From: JADJLQ01 sp034439915
GTDB taxonomy: Bacteria; Bacteroidota; Bacteroidia; Chitinophagales; Saprospiraceae
DNA length: 25,058 nt
Direction: 5' to 3'
Assembly (NCBI GenBank): GCA_034439915.1
Contig: JAWXBI010000100.1
Coordinates: forward strand, 1-25,058
Part shown: positions 7,850 through 15,540 of the stretch, piece by piece
Numbering within the stretch: the stretch's first letter is position 1
Layout: every line of letters begins with the position of its first letter
Notes under the pieces: generated by a model
Told to the model about the DNA's origin: nothing
Seen by the model: the letters and a program-made list of their open reading frames with translations, nothing else
Databases searched by the model: none
Program-made: the position numbers and the translations under genes

Positions 7850-8410
7850 ATGTCTTATACCGAATCTACCATGCTGACCTTGGGGACCGAAGCACCCCCA
7901 TTTCAACTGACGGATACCGTATCCGGGATCACACGTGCTTTGGAGGAATTGAAGTCTTCAACCGCTACCGTGATTATGTTTTTATGCAATCATTGTCCAT
8001 ATGTAAAACACGTCAATCCGGAAATCATCCGGTTGGCATTGGATTTTATACCACGGGGAGTGAGTTTTATCGCTATTAGTTCTAACGATGCAGTAAGGTA
8101 TCCTGATGATGGACCGGAACAAATGAAAATCAAGGCGTTGGAATTGGGCTACCCCTTTCCTTATTTATTCGATGAAACTCAGGAAGTCGCCCGGACTTAC
8201 GATGCAGCCTGCACCCCGGATTTTTATTTATTTGACGGCCAGCTCAAACTGGTTTATCGGGGGAGATTGGATGAAGCTAAACCAAAAAATGAAATTCCAT
8301 TAACCGGTAAGGATCTACGCAAAGCGATTGAAGCCGTCTTAAATGAGCAGCCGGTGACCGAAAAACAGTATCCCAGTGCAGGGTGTAATATTAAATGGAA
8401 AATGCAATAG
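7850..8410 (+). CDS. Thioredoxin-like (AhpC/TSA-type) protein with CNHC motif
   Basis: I choose the ATG at 7850 (186 aa), which places LTLGTEAPPFQLTDTVSG at the N-terminus as in redoxin-family proteins; the frame is open further upstream only through the palindromic element. The redox site is FLCNHCPYVKHVNPE, a CxxC within the NHCPYVKH block that defines this family, followed by FIAISSNDA, QEVARTYDAACTPDFYLFD (cis-Pro loop) and LVYRGRLDEAKP. It is cytoplasmic, with no signal. Its role is probably thiol-disulfide exchange or peroxide reduction; the partner is unknown. Confidence 0.88.
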   Translation: MSYTESTMLTLGTEAPPFQLTDTVSGITRALEELKSSTATVIMFLCNHCPYVKHVNPEIIRLALDFIPRGVSFIAISSNDAVRYPDDGPEQMKIKALELGYPFPYLFDETQEVARTYDAACTPDFYLFDGQLKLVYRGRLDEAKPKNEIPLTGKDLRKAIEAVLNEQPVTEKQYPSAGCNIKWKMQ

Positions 8411-8443
8411 AGTTAAAATTGGACATTTCCATGCTCGGTTTTA

Positions 8444-9064
8444 TCATTTTCTGAATTGATCTTTCCATCTCCACAAATACATACAGGCGATGGTTCGATA
8501 AGGCCTCCATGCTTCAGCAATTTCGTGCATTCGTTTGATCAGGGCTTTTCCGGTTTCTTCCAGCTTATAGAGCCGGATTATCCCTTGTTGGACCCCCAGG
8601 TCCAGCGCTGGAAATACATCGAGTTTTCCCATGGGGGAAATCATGATCATCTGTACAGTCCAATGTCCTACTCCTTTTATAACGGTCAATCGTTTGACCA
8701 GTTCATCTTGCGGGAGTGCATTCCAGTCGATATCCTGATTTTCTTTTTGCAAAAAAAAGGAAGCAATGTTGCGAACATAATCCGCTTTTTGATAAGAGAG
8801 CCCCACCGAGCGCAGGGACTCGGTTTCCATTTTGGTTAAAGTTTTTAAATCCAGTTTTTTATCATCAAACCTATCCAATAAACGTTGATAGATGGTAGCG
8901 GCTGCTTTTATGGACAATTGTTGATACACAATAGATTCTATCAGGGCATGGCTCAAAAGGGCAGGAGTGGCCATCAGTTTAGGAAAAGGGATGGATTCAA
9001 TTACAGGTATTAAAACGGGATCTTTGGATAAATGACGGGTAATTTTAGGTTTGGAAACGGGCAT
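8444..9064 (-). CDS. DNA-3-methyladenine glycosylase II (AlkA-like, HhH-GPD)
   Basis: The 206-aa protein has the helix-hairpin-helix motif VIKGVGHWTVQM (about residues 128-139) and the GPD-type block KLDVFPALDLGVQQG (about 147-161), with catalytic Asp155. The N-terminal ALIESIVYQQLSIKAA is the usual first helix pair. It lacks the N-terminal beta domain of E. coli AlkA, as expected for the short bacterial/yeast Mag1-like form. It excises alkylated purines in base-excision repair. It is divergent from the next gene with only 11 bp between start codons, so the promoters overlap coding sequence. Confidence 0.9.
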   Translation of the reverse strand: MPVSKPKITRHLSKDPVLIPVIESIPFPKLMATPALLSHALIESIVYQQLSIKAAATIYQRLLDRFDDKKLDLKTLTKMETESLRSVGLSYQKADYVRNIASFFLQKENQDIDWNALPQDELVKRLTVIKGVGHWTVQMIMISPMGKLDVFPALDLGVQQGIIRLYKLEETGKALIKRMHEIAEAWRPYRTIACMYLWRWKDQFRK

Positions 9065-9075
9065 AGAGTAAAGGT

Positions 9076-10692
9076 ATGAAAAGAGTAATTATTTTGATTT
9101 TCTTTGTCCAGTCCTGGTTGCAGGCGCAGGTGTATGAGTTCAACACAATGCAGATGGCTCATTGGAATGAAGCTGGGGAAGATTATTCGGATATATGGGG
9201 ATATGCTGCTGCGGGAAGAGAGTATGCCATCATCGGTTCACGGACAAAAATTTATTTTATTGATGTTACAAACCCCACGGCTCCGGTAGTAATAGAAGCG
9301 TTTGGCCCATTTACTTCGACCTCCTGGAGAGAATTCAAAACGTATAGTCATTATGCCTATGCAGTGACGGATGGCCCTGATGCCGGTGGTTTAAGGATAT
9401 TCGATTTGCAATATTTACCGGATACCGTCATTCAGGTGAGGCAGACAACGGCATTTTTTACAAAATGTCATATGCCGTTTATTGATGAAGCCAATGCCCG
9501 TTTGTATTGTGCAGGCACTGATACCCGAAATACTGGCATCATCGTGCTGGATTTGTCCACCCGACCGGACAGCCCCAGTGTTCTGATCAATCAGGCTCTT
9601 CCCAGAGGTTATGTCCATGATATGTTTGTTAAAAACAATATCGTTTATGCTTCGCATGGCGGCAATGGTCTTTCTCAATATGATTGTACCGGAGCTACGT
9701 GTACCGGAGAGCTTTCTCATTTTCAAACCGGCGGATATAACCACAGCAGTTGGATGACGGCAGACAATAACCTAATGGTCAATGCCATTGAAACCCCTGG
9801 TCATCCACTCTGGTTATTTAAACTGACCGGGGGAAACATCAGCAGTGAAAACTATAAAACCTTTAAATCCATTACGCTCAAAGAACAGTATCCAAACAGG
9901 CCACCGGAGGATACCGCGAATATCGGGCACAATCCCTATATCATTGGAAACCGGGTTTATGTTTCCTATTATACAGATGGAGTACAGATATTTGATATCA
10001 GTGATGTAAACAACATCCGGCGAATTGCCTATTTTGATACGGACCGGGATCATACTTCTTATTTTCCCGTATTCCGGGGATGCTGGGGAGTTTATCCTTT
10101 TCTTCCATCCGGCAATATACTGGCGAGTGATATTCAATCCGGGCTCTGGGTCTTCCGGGTAAATGAGGCGGCCTTAACCTTAAATTTTATCCAGCTAAAA
10201 GGTAGGCTGATTCATATTAACCAGATCGGGCTCCAACTTGATTTTATTGCTCAAGCGGGTACAAAATCCATTTGGCTGGAAAAGAGTACAGATAGTATTA
10301 CGTTTAATCCCTTCCGTGAAATTGAGGGTTGGAAAAAACTTATAAAATATCATGGAAGTATTTTGGATAATGAAGTGTCCCTGAATAACTATTATCGTCT
10401 TAGAATTATAAATGAAGACGGTTCATCCACTTACTCCAACGTGCTTAATATAAAAAGCACTAAATCAAAAATTAAAATTTGGCCAAACCCGGTTGAATAT
10501 CGTTTTAATATTGTGGCTGTTTCAGATATTACGAAAATCACCTTGAGCGATATACAGGGTAGAACATTATTTAAATGGATCAATCCCCCGACCTCTATTG
10601 ATCTGCCGGAAATGATAGGTAATGGGGTTTATATTTTGGAGATCCAGGAAGGTCCGGTATCCAACTTTAGTAAATTAATCGTGCAGCGTTAA
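9076..10692 (+). CDS. Choice-of-anchor B family protein with T9SS C-terminal sorting domain
   Basis: The 538-aa secreted protein has a signal peptide (KRVIILIFFVQSWLQAQ) and a repetitive beta-rich body with GSRTKIYFIDVTNPTAP, SWREFKTYSHYAYAVTDG and GGLRIFDLQYL, the pattern of the choice-of-anchor-B family (beta-propeller-like). The C-terminal 75 residues carry IWPNPVEYRFNI, LSDIQGRTLFKW and NGVYILEIQ...KLIVQR, a type A T9SS sorting domain. That predicts export through the outer membrane by the type IX system and surface attachment or release. The function of the propeller is unknown. This gene is the best single marker for Bacteroidota in the window. Confidence 0.9.
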   Translation: MKRVIILIFFVQSWLQAQVYEFNTMQMAHWNEAGEDYSDIWGYAAAGREYAIIGSRTKIYFIDVTNPTAPVVIEAFGPFTSTSWREFKTYSHYAYAVTDGPDAGGLRIFDLQYLPDTVIQVRQTTAFFTKCHMPFIDEANARLYCAGTDTRNTGIIVLDLSTRPDSPSVLINQALPRGYVHDMFVKNNIVYASHGGNGLSQYDCTGATCTGELSHFQTGGYNHSSWMTADNNLMVNAIETPGHPLWLFKLTGGNISSENYKTFKSITLKEQYPNRPPEDTANIGHNPYIIGNRVYVSYYTDGVQIFDISDVNNIRRIAYFDTDRDHTSYFPVFRGCWGVYPFLPSGNILASDIQSGLWVFRVNEAALTLNFIQLKGRLIHINQIGLQLDFIAQAGTKSIWLEKSTDSITFNPFREIEGWKKLIKYHGSILDNEVSLNNYYRLRIINEDGSSTYSNVLNIKSTKSKIKIWPNPVEYRFNIVAVSDITKITLSDIQGRTLFKWINPPTSIDLPEMIGNGVYILEIQEGPVSNFSKLIVQR

Positions 10693-11011
10693 ACATAAAT
10701 AGCTCAAATTAATGTCCTTCCATTTGTCGCCATCCTGACGGCCCTGGTTAACCTTAACCTATTTTGGGGCAGTTGGTCGATTTTTAACTGAATGACATTG
10801 TCGGAGATAAATAGGGTGATTAAGTTTTGGTGCATTGTGGAAAAGTCGCTATGCCCTACTTTTTAGGGGATCACCACAGTTGATTTTCGGAGTAGTAATT
10901 CGTTTATTTTCCCAATTTTCTTTTGAATTTATTTAAAAAAAGTGCAATGCAAATAATTACAATAAAAGTTTATCAATTTATATATTAATTACCAACGATT
11001 TTCACGTTCTT
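10693..11011. other. Convergent intergenic region with two small hairpins
   Basis: This 319-bp spacer lies between the stop codons of two converging genes. I see no gene. It holds the palindrome GGTTAA-CC-TTAACC (10746-10759) and a weak stem CCCTA/TAGGG (10854-10868). The right half is AT-rich. Bidirectional termination is plausible, but neither hairpin has a clear U-tract. Confidence 0.5.
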
Positions 11012-13162
11012 TCATTTTGCCATCAGCATTTGGTGGTAAAACCCATTGCTTTTCAATAAATCTTCATGCCGGCCTTGTTCGACTACTTTGCCATCGTGCA
11101 AAACAACAATATCGTCACAGTGTCGGATGGTTTTTAACCGATGTGCGATGATGATTAATGTTTTTCCCTGTGATTTAAACCAATCCAGGGTGTCCAGTAC
11201 CTGGGATTCAGCCCGTGGATCCAGCGCTGAAGTAGCTTCATCGAGTACCAGAATTTCGGGGTTTCGATAAAGAGCCCGTGCAATCCCTAATCTTTGTTTT
11301 TGACCCCCGCTCAGGTTGATTCCCTGTTCACTCACGATAGCCTGATATCCCATGGGCAGACCGTCAATAAAATCATGGATACCCAACCGGGTGCATAGCG
11401 CTATGATTTTTTTGAGATCAGGGTTAAAATCACCAAGCGCAATATTCTCCATAATGGTACCGGTAAACAAGTTGATTTGTTGTGGTACAATAGAAATGGT
11501 CCTCCTGAGGCTGTTTATGGAAATATATTGCAAATCGTATGAGCCGATATATATTTTTCCTTCTTTTAAGGGATAGAGGTTTTGTAATAAAGCAGACAAG
11601 GTTGATTTTCCACTACCACTTTCTCCTGCGATGCCAATTGAACTGCCTTTTTTAATTAGCAGATTCATTCCTTTAAAAACTTCTACCCGTGTTCCATATC
11701 GAAATGTTATCTGAGCAAACCGTATATCCCCCATTATTTCAGGGCATAGATCAATTTTGGGTACAGCACTGAGCTCCGTGTCCAGATCGATGATTTCAAA
11801 TAACCTGTCCGCAGCGACCAGTGCATCCTGGATGGACCTGTTGGCTCCAATCAGAGCAGCTGCGGGTCCGGTAAAATAAGCGATCAAAGCATAAAATGAT
11901 AGCAATTCTCCTGGAGACAGTTCGCGTTTAATTACAAAAAAAGAACCGGCCCATAATATGATAATAGTAAGCAGCCGGGTCGTCCCTTCAGTAATACTGG
12001 CAATACCGAGCCCCAGGGTGCCGGACTTGAAAATGGAATCAAGCAGGTTAGTAAACCGGGCTTCTGTTTTTTCCTGAGTTGGTATTTCGATCCCGAATTG
12101 TTTGATCGTTCCGGCAGCGTGCAGACTTTCCACCAACTGGGCTTCCAGCTCAGCACCTTGCTCCATCAATCGCCTGACCCAACTTTTGTTAATCCAGTTG
12201 CTAAACCAATAAATTAAAATATAAAACGGAAGGACAGCCAGGATGATCAGCGCCAGCTTCCAATAATAGATAAACATTACCGCCAGCGAAAACCCAATGA
12301 TTAAAACATTGACAATAATGCTTTGTGCTATTTCATTGATAAAAGACCGGATTTTTACGGCATCATTGACCCGGCTCATGATTTCTCCGACCCGCATCGT
12401 ATCAAAAAAAATTTGTGGCAGATAAAGCAGGTGTTTATAATATCCCAGGATCAGCCGTTTATCAATGTATTGACCGGCCTGAAGGGAAAACCAGGATTTT
12501 AAATAACCAAAACCAAGCTGAAAGCCCAGGAGGAGGATCATACCAAGACTGAGGAGATGGAGCAGTTTGACGTTACCATCGACGAGGACGAAATCGATAA
12601 TTTTCTGAAGATAAATAGAGGTAGATAGTCCCAGGATAGTATAAAAAAGGGCTGCCATCAGAGCCATAAACACCAAGCTGCGTTGGGGATGAATTAGTTC
12701 CCAAAATCTTAAACCATGTGAGCGGTTTAATCTACCTTTTATAAAATGAGGTGCCGGTGAAATCAAAATGACCACCCCGGTCCAGATTGTTTTAAACTCC
12801 TTAAAGTTCATTTTAATCAACCTTCCAGGTCCTGGATCCATCAACGTGACGGTTTGTTTATTAATTTTAAACAACACACAATAATGGTGCAGGGAATTTT
12901 TAATCAGAACGTGTACAATAACCGGTAATGGCACAGTACTTAGGGCTTCAAAAGGCCCCTTAACGCCACGGGCATTCATGCCTAAGAAGGCTGCTGCTTC
13001 AATCATTCCCAGCACATTTGTTCCTTGTTTATCGGTGCCCGCTTTTTGACGGATGCGGGCAATTGGTATTTCCAACTGATAATATGCAGCTACCGAAGCA
13101 AGGCAGGCGGCACCACAATCGGTGATATCCCTTTGTTTTATTTTTACTTTTGATGAAATCAT
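11012..13162 (-). CDS. Peptidase-containing ABC transporter (PCAT), bacteriocin/peptide exporter
   Basis: The 716-aa protein has a complete three-part architecture. An N-terminal C39 Cys peptidase (about residues 1-135) has oxyanion Gln10, catalytic Cys16 in DCGAACLAS, His93 in LHHYCVLF and Asp109 in LMDPGPG. A six-helix membrane domain spans about 160-440. The ATPase has Walker A GESGSGKST (513-521), signature LSGGQ (617-621), Walker B ILVLDE (637-642) and switch His674. PCATs cut the leader of substrate peptides after a double glycine and export the rest. All catalytic residues are present, so it should be active. It is 25 bp downstream of the HlyD gene, forming an exporter operon, and its likely substrates are the GG-leader peptides encoded at 14963-15142 and 15310-15498. 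Confidence 0.94.
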   Translation of the reverse strand: MISSKVKIKQRDITDCGAACLASVAAYYQLEIPIARIRQKAGTDKQGTNVLGMIEAAAFLGMNARGVKGPFEALSTVPLPVIVHVLIKNSLHHYCVLFKINKQTVTLMDPGPGRLIKMNFKEFKTIWTGVVILISPAPHFIKGRLNRSHGLRFWELIHPQRSLVFMALMAALFYTILGLSTSIYLQKIIDFVLVDGNVKLLHLLSLGMILLLGFQLGFGYLKSWFSLQAGQYIDKRLILGYYKHLLYLPQIFFDTMRVGEIMSRVNDAVKIRSFINEIAQSIIVNVLIIGFSLAVMFIYYWKLALIILAVLPFYILIYWFSNWINKSWVRRLMEQGAELEAQLVESLHAAGTIKQFGIEIPTQEKTEARFTNLLDSIFKSGTLGLGIASITEGTTRLLTIIILWAGSFFVIKRELSPGELLSFYALIAYFTGPAAALIGANRSIQDALVAADRLFEIIDLDTELSAVPKIDLCPEIMGDIRFAQITFRYGTRVEVFKGMNLLIKKGSSIGIAGESGSGKSTLSALLQNLYPLKEGKIYIGSYDLQYISINSLRRTISIVPQQINLFTGTIMENIALGDFNPDLKKIIALCTRLGIHDFIDGLPMGYQAIVSEQGINLSGGQKQRLGIARALYRNPEILVLDEATSALDPRAESQVLDTLDWFKSQGKTLIIIAHRLKTIRHCDDIVVLHDGKVVEQGRHEDLLKSNGFYHQMLMAK

Positions 13163-13187
13163 AAAACACCCATGAATTCAAAAGGAG

Positions 13188-14285
13188 TTATTCAAAGGGC
13201 TGATTGTTTATCGGATTAAGCCAGTCATCAACGGTATCCCATAATAACTGCCAAATCGCTCGCTCGGTAATAATAAATCGAGCATTAAGTGTCATTCCCT
13301 TTTTTAACTGGACACTATATCCGTTTTTTAGTTGTAGCCGGGAATTGGAAATGGAGCAACGTATTTTGTATACTGGTTTATGATTCATAAGGGTAAAATC
13401 ATTATCGATAGAAGTGATTTTGCCGGTAAGTAAACCAAAATATTTATAGTCAAAAGCTTCAATCTGAAACCGGACCTCCTGGCCGGGCAATAATAATCCA
13501 ACGTTTCCAGGGCTGGCTAAACACTCTGCAATCAACTCAACTTCCGGTGAAATATTCCCCAAAAGCTGGCCGGCCTGGATGGCACATCCCGGGTAAAGGG
13601 CATGAACTTCCTGGACAATGCCGCTAACGGGTGCTTTTATCACATATCGATACTCGTTTTCCAGCAATTGTAAACGCTGGGTTTCAAACTTTTTTAACTC
13701 TTGTTGTTTAAGATCCAGTTCCTGTTCCCAAAATAGAGGTTGTTCGACCAAAAAAGCCTCACGGGCAGCCGTAAGCCGGTTAAATTCAGTTTCTTTATCA
13801 AAAAGTTCTTTGGGTGCTATGACTTTCTCTGAAGCGAGATGAGTAGCAATATCGAATTCTTTTTTCGCCTTATAAAGTGAAAAAGTCAGTTCCTGAGCAG
13901 TATGATTAAAACGATAATATTGCTGACGCAATACGGGATGTTTTACCTGATTAAGGGCAGGGAGATTAGTTTTTTTATTCAATAAGCATTTAAGGTCAGC
14001 AATGTATTCGGCTCTCCATGATATTTCATAATTCAACAGGGCTATTTGATTGTCTCTTTCGTGATTTTTAAGCCTGAACAACAGCTCGGAAGACGATACG
14101 GCTTGTCCTTCCTGCACATAAATGCTATCAATGATACCACTCGTCAGGCTGATGATTCCTGTCCTTTCTTGTTCGGGCCTGATCATTCCAGGTAAGGCGA
14201 TGGACACCGGTACAGAGGTCATTCCAGAAAAAAGAAATATCAGGACAAAAAAGGAAGCGGTAATAATATAGAATATACTTTTCAA
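13188..14285 (-). CDS. HlyD-family periplasmic adaptor of the peptide exporter
   Basis: The 365-aa protein has one N-terminal membrane helix (about residues 3-24). A split lipoyl/barrel-sandwich domain follows (SGIIDSIYVQEGQAVSSSELLF near 49-70 and APVSGIVQEVHALYPGCAIQ near 220-239), separated by a Gln/Glu/Lys-rich coiled coil of about 140 residues. The C-terminal beta domain ends LKKGMTLNARFIITER. It bridges the inner-membrane PCAT to an outer-membrane channel; no TolC-type partner is in this window. The start is TTG (14283-14285): an in-frame TGA lies two codons upstream and the next Met would remove the membrane helix. Confidence 0.9.
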   Translation of the reverse strand: MKSIFYIITASFFVLIFLFSGMTSVPVSIALPGMIRPEQERTGIISLTSGIIDSIYVQEGQAVSSSELLFRLKNHERDNQIALLNYEISWRAEYIADLKCLLNKKTNLPALNQVKHPVLRQQYYRFNHTAQELTFSLYKAKKEFDIATHLASEKVIAPKELFDKETEFNRLTAAREAFLVEQPLFWEQELDLKQQELKKFETQRLQLLENEYRYVIKAPVSGIVQEVHALYPGCAIQAGQLLGNISPEVELIAECLASPGNVGLLLPGQEVRFQIEAFDYKYFGLLTGKITSIDNDFTLMNHKPVYKIRCSISNSRLQLKNGYSVQLKKGMTLNARFIITERAIWQLLWDTVDDWLNPINNQPFE

Positions 14286-14307
14286 GAATCAGGGTTTTAA
14301 ACTTGGA

Positions 14308-14322
14308 TCCCGGAAACCGGGA
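14308..14322 (-). terminator. Hairpin just upstream of the exporter operon (TCCCGG-AAA-CCGGGA)
   Basis: A perfect 6-bp stem with a 3-nt loop ends 22 bp before the TTG start of the HlyD gene. Read on the minus strand it is followed by TCCAAGTTTAAAA, a weak U-tract. Its sequence and flanks (ACTTGG on one side, TGATCTAAACG on the other) resemble the terminator at 14568-14599. It could be an attenuator or a second copy of a dispersed palindrome; which one is undecided. Confidence 0.4.
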
Positions 14323-14567
14323 CAGGGTTGATCTAAACGGTGTAGAACCGGGTGATTTATTAAAAAAATAGAAGAATAGCTAGTGGTTTGTATCGATCCT
14401 GAATATCAAAGCAGCGGAATTTGAATGCAAGTGATGTGAAAGAGAAGATAAGTGGATGGGATATCAACCCAAAACGAAGGAGGGCTGTTTTCCTTGTTAA
14501 GTAGTGAAATTTAATCACGTTTCAGATTGATGGTGGGGTATTCCGAAAAACGAATAAATTTAAAAAA
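14323..14567. other. Spacer between the two hairpins, no gene seen
   Basis: Together with the flanking hairpins this makes most of the 455-bp gap between the last small gene and the exporter genes. I found no reading frame of note on either strand. A promoter for the exporter operon would be expected here if the 14568-14599 terminator is efficient, but I cannot point to a convincing Bacteroidota -33/-7 pair. Confidence 0.4.
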
Positions 14568-14599
14568 CTTAGACCATCCCGAAACCGGGATGATCTAAG
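14568..14599 (-). terminator. Intrinsic terminator of the small-peptide operon
   Basis: CTTAGA (14568-14573) pairs with TCTAAG (14594-14599), and CATCCCG (14575-14581) with CGGGATG (14586-14592), around the loop AAAC. This is a 13-bp stem with a single mismatch. On the minus strand it is followed directly by TTTTTTAAATTT. It lies 141 bp after the stop of the last small membrane-protein gene and before the exporter genes, so it should separate peptide and exporter transcripts. Confidence 0.75.
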
Positions 14600-14740
14600 C
14601 GCGTCCCATTGTTAATACCGATTACAAAATATAACCCAAAATAAAATGAAAGAAATGCCAGGATATTTAAAATTTGCTAAAAAGAAGTTAGCCTTATTAA
14701 AGTTAAACCCTATCCTTCCGTATAAAAGAAGAATTTGTAT

Positions 14741-14887
14741 TTAACCTTCCATTTGATCTGCGAGATATTTGTCGGATAAAAAAGCCCACTTAAAAAATTT
14801 AATCAGCAAAGAAACCAGACAAACAATCCCAACAAATCCCCAAATTCCCCAGGTGTTTAACTCATCATTTATTTTTTTCCAATTCAT
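14741..14887 (-). CDS. Small single-span membrane protein, candidate immunity protein B (48 aa)
   Basis: The frame from ATG 14885-14887 to TAA gives 48 residues beginning MNWKKINDELNTWGIWGF, then a hydrophobic span (WGFVGIVCLVSLLIKFF) and a hydrophilic tail SDKYLADQMEG. There is no double-glycine leader, so it is not itself a PCAT substrate. It is the last of four tiny genes on the minus strand and follows a GG-leader peptide gene by 75 bp. The ELNT before the membrane helix is echoed by NLNT in the 45-aa protein at 15154-15291, which suggests a common origin. A role in self-protection of the producer is inferred from position and topology alone. I see no sequence match to a named family. Confidence 0.6.
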   Translation of the reverse strand: MNWKKINDELNTWGIWGFVGIVCLVSLLIKFFKWAFLSDKYLADQMEG

Positions 14888-14962
14888 GGGGACATTTTTT
14901 CATGATATTTCATTATTATTAATAAACCGTTTAATGATGGTTTAAGGCAATCAGGTTTGCCA

Positions 14963-15142
14963 TTAAGAGCCAGGGTGAAGAGCGCTGCCGTGAATAAGGT
15001 GTTTATTGACATACGCTCCTTCGTCAATGCCCCAGAGGATGAATCGGGTCAAAACATATACTACATCGTACACAAAAGAAGTTTCTTTAGTGGGAGCACC
15101 ACCATCAATATGAATTATTTCATTATATGATAATTCTAACAT
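14963..15142 (-). CDS. Double-glycine leader precursor peptide B (59 aa)
   Basis: The frame from ATG 15140-15142 to TAA encodes 59 residues. The leader MLELSYNEIIHIDGG has Leu at -12, Glu at -8, Ile at -7, Ile at -4 and Gly-Gly at -2/-1, exactly the pattern recognised by C39 peptidases. The predicted mature peptide has 44 residues, starts APTKETS, has a hydrophobic aromatic core (FVYDVVYVLTRFILWG) and ends HGSALHPGS. It contains no Cys, and no modification enzyme is nearby, so an unmodified class II-type bacteriocin or signal peptide is likely. It sits 11 bp after one small membrane-protein gene and 75 bp before another. Its exporter would be the PCAT/HlyD pair downstream. Confidence 0.75.
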   Translation of the reverse strand: MLELSYNEIIHIDGGAPTKETSFVYDVVYVLTRFILWGIDEGAYVNKHLIHGSALHPGS

Positions 15143-15153
15143 AGTGTTTAGTT

Positions 15154-15291
15154 TTATTTGTTAAAAAATGAAGGAATGATCTCACAAAAAATAATCTTAG
15201 CAAAATAATACACTCCGGCCATAAAACAGATAAAAACAAAGGTGTTTAAGTTCCCAATGTATTCAATTGCTTTGATTATTTTTTGTTTCAT
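15154..15291 (-). CDS. Small single-span membrane protein, candidate immunity protein A (45 aa)
   Basis: The frame from ATG 15289-15291 to TAA gives 45 residues: a basic N-terminus (KQKIIKAIEYIGNLNT), a hydrophobic span (FVFICFMAGVYYFAKIIF) and a short tail ending SFFNK. There is no double-glycine leader. It lies 18 bp after peptide gene A and 11 bp before peptide gene B, so translation is probably coupled in one transcript. The NLNT-plus-hydrophobic layout matches the 48-aa protein at 14741-14887. By analogy with class II bacteriocin operons, where an immunity gene follows its precursor gene, I infer immunity to peptide A; this is untested. Confidence 0.6.
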   Translation of the reverse strand: MKQKIIKAIEYIGNLNTFVFICFMAGVYYFAKIIFCEIIPSFFNK

Positions 15292-15309
15292 AGTTATACG
15301 ATTTTTAAA

Positions 15310-15498
15310 TTAATGTTTGACGTGGTCTTGTACCGCGTCCGAAACGGCTTGCTTAACGTCGCTCCAATTGTCAGCGATATAAAGAAAGATAGCGCCTGCG
15401 ACTGATTTTTTTAATGCTGCTCTAAAAAACTCAGGTCCGAGCCCACTTCCACCCTGAGTATTTAAAATTTCAATTTTATTCAATTCTACGAAATTCAT
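15310..15498 (-). CDS. Double-glycine leader precursor peptide A (62 aa)
   Basis: The leader MNFVELNKIEILNTQGG has Leu at -12, Glu at -8, Ile at -7 and Gly-Gly at -2/-1; Thr at -4 is a departure from the usual hydrophobic residue. Cleavage would release 45 residues beginning SGLGPEFFRAALKKSVAG, with an amphipathic or hydrophobic centre (AGAIFLYIADNW) and a charged helical tail (SDVKQAVSDAVQDHVKH). No Cys is present and the net charge is near zero. It heads the four-gene small-peptide unit. The shared EL-x3-EI-x4-GG pattern with peptide B shows that the two leaders are related, while the mature parts are not obviously similar. Confidence 0.78.
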   Translation of the reverse strand: MNFVELNKIEILNTQGGSGLGPEFFRAALKKSVAGAIFLYIADNWSDVKQAVSDAVQDHVKH

Positions 15499-15540
15499 GG
15501 AATATAAATTAATAATTATAAAAATAGTTTCCTTCTTTTT

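Noticed and set aside
14646..14744. Plus-strand 32-residue basic peptide (MKEMPGYLKFAKKKLALLK...)
   Set aside because: It is antisense to and overlaps the end of the small-peptide operon, has no GG leader, and Lys-rich frames arise easily in AT-rich DNA.
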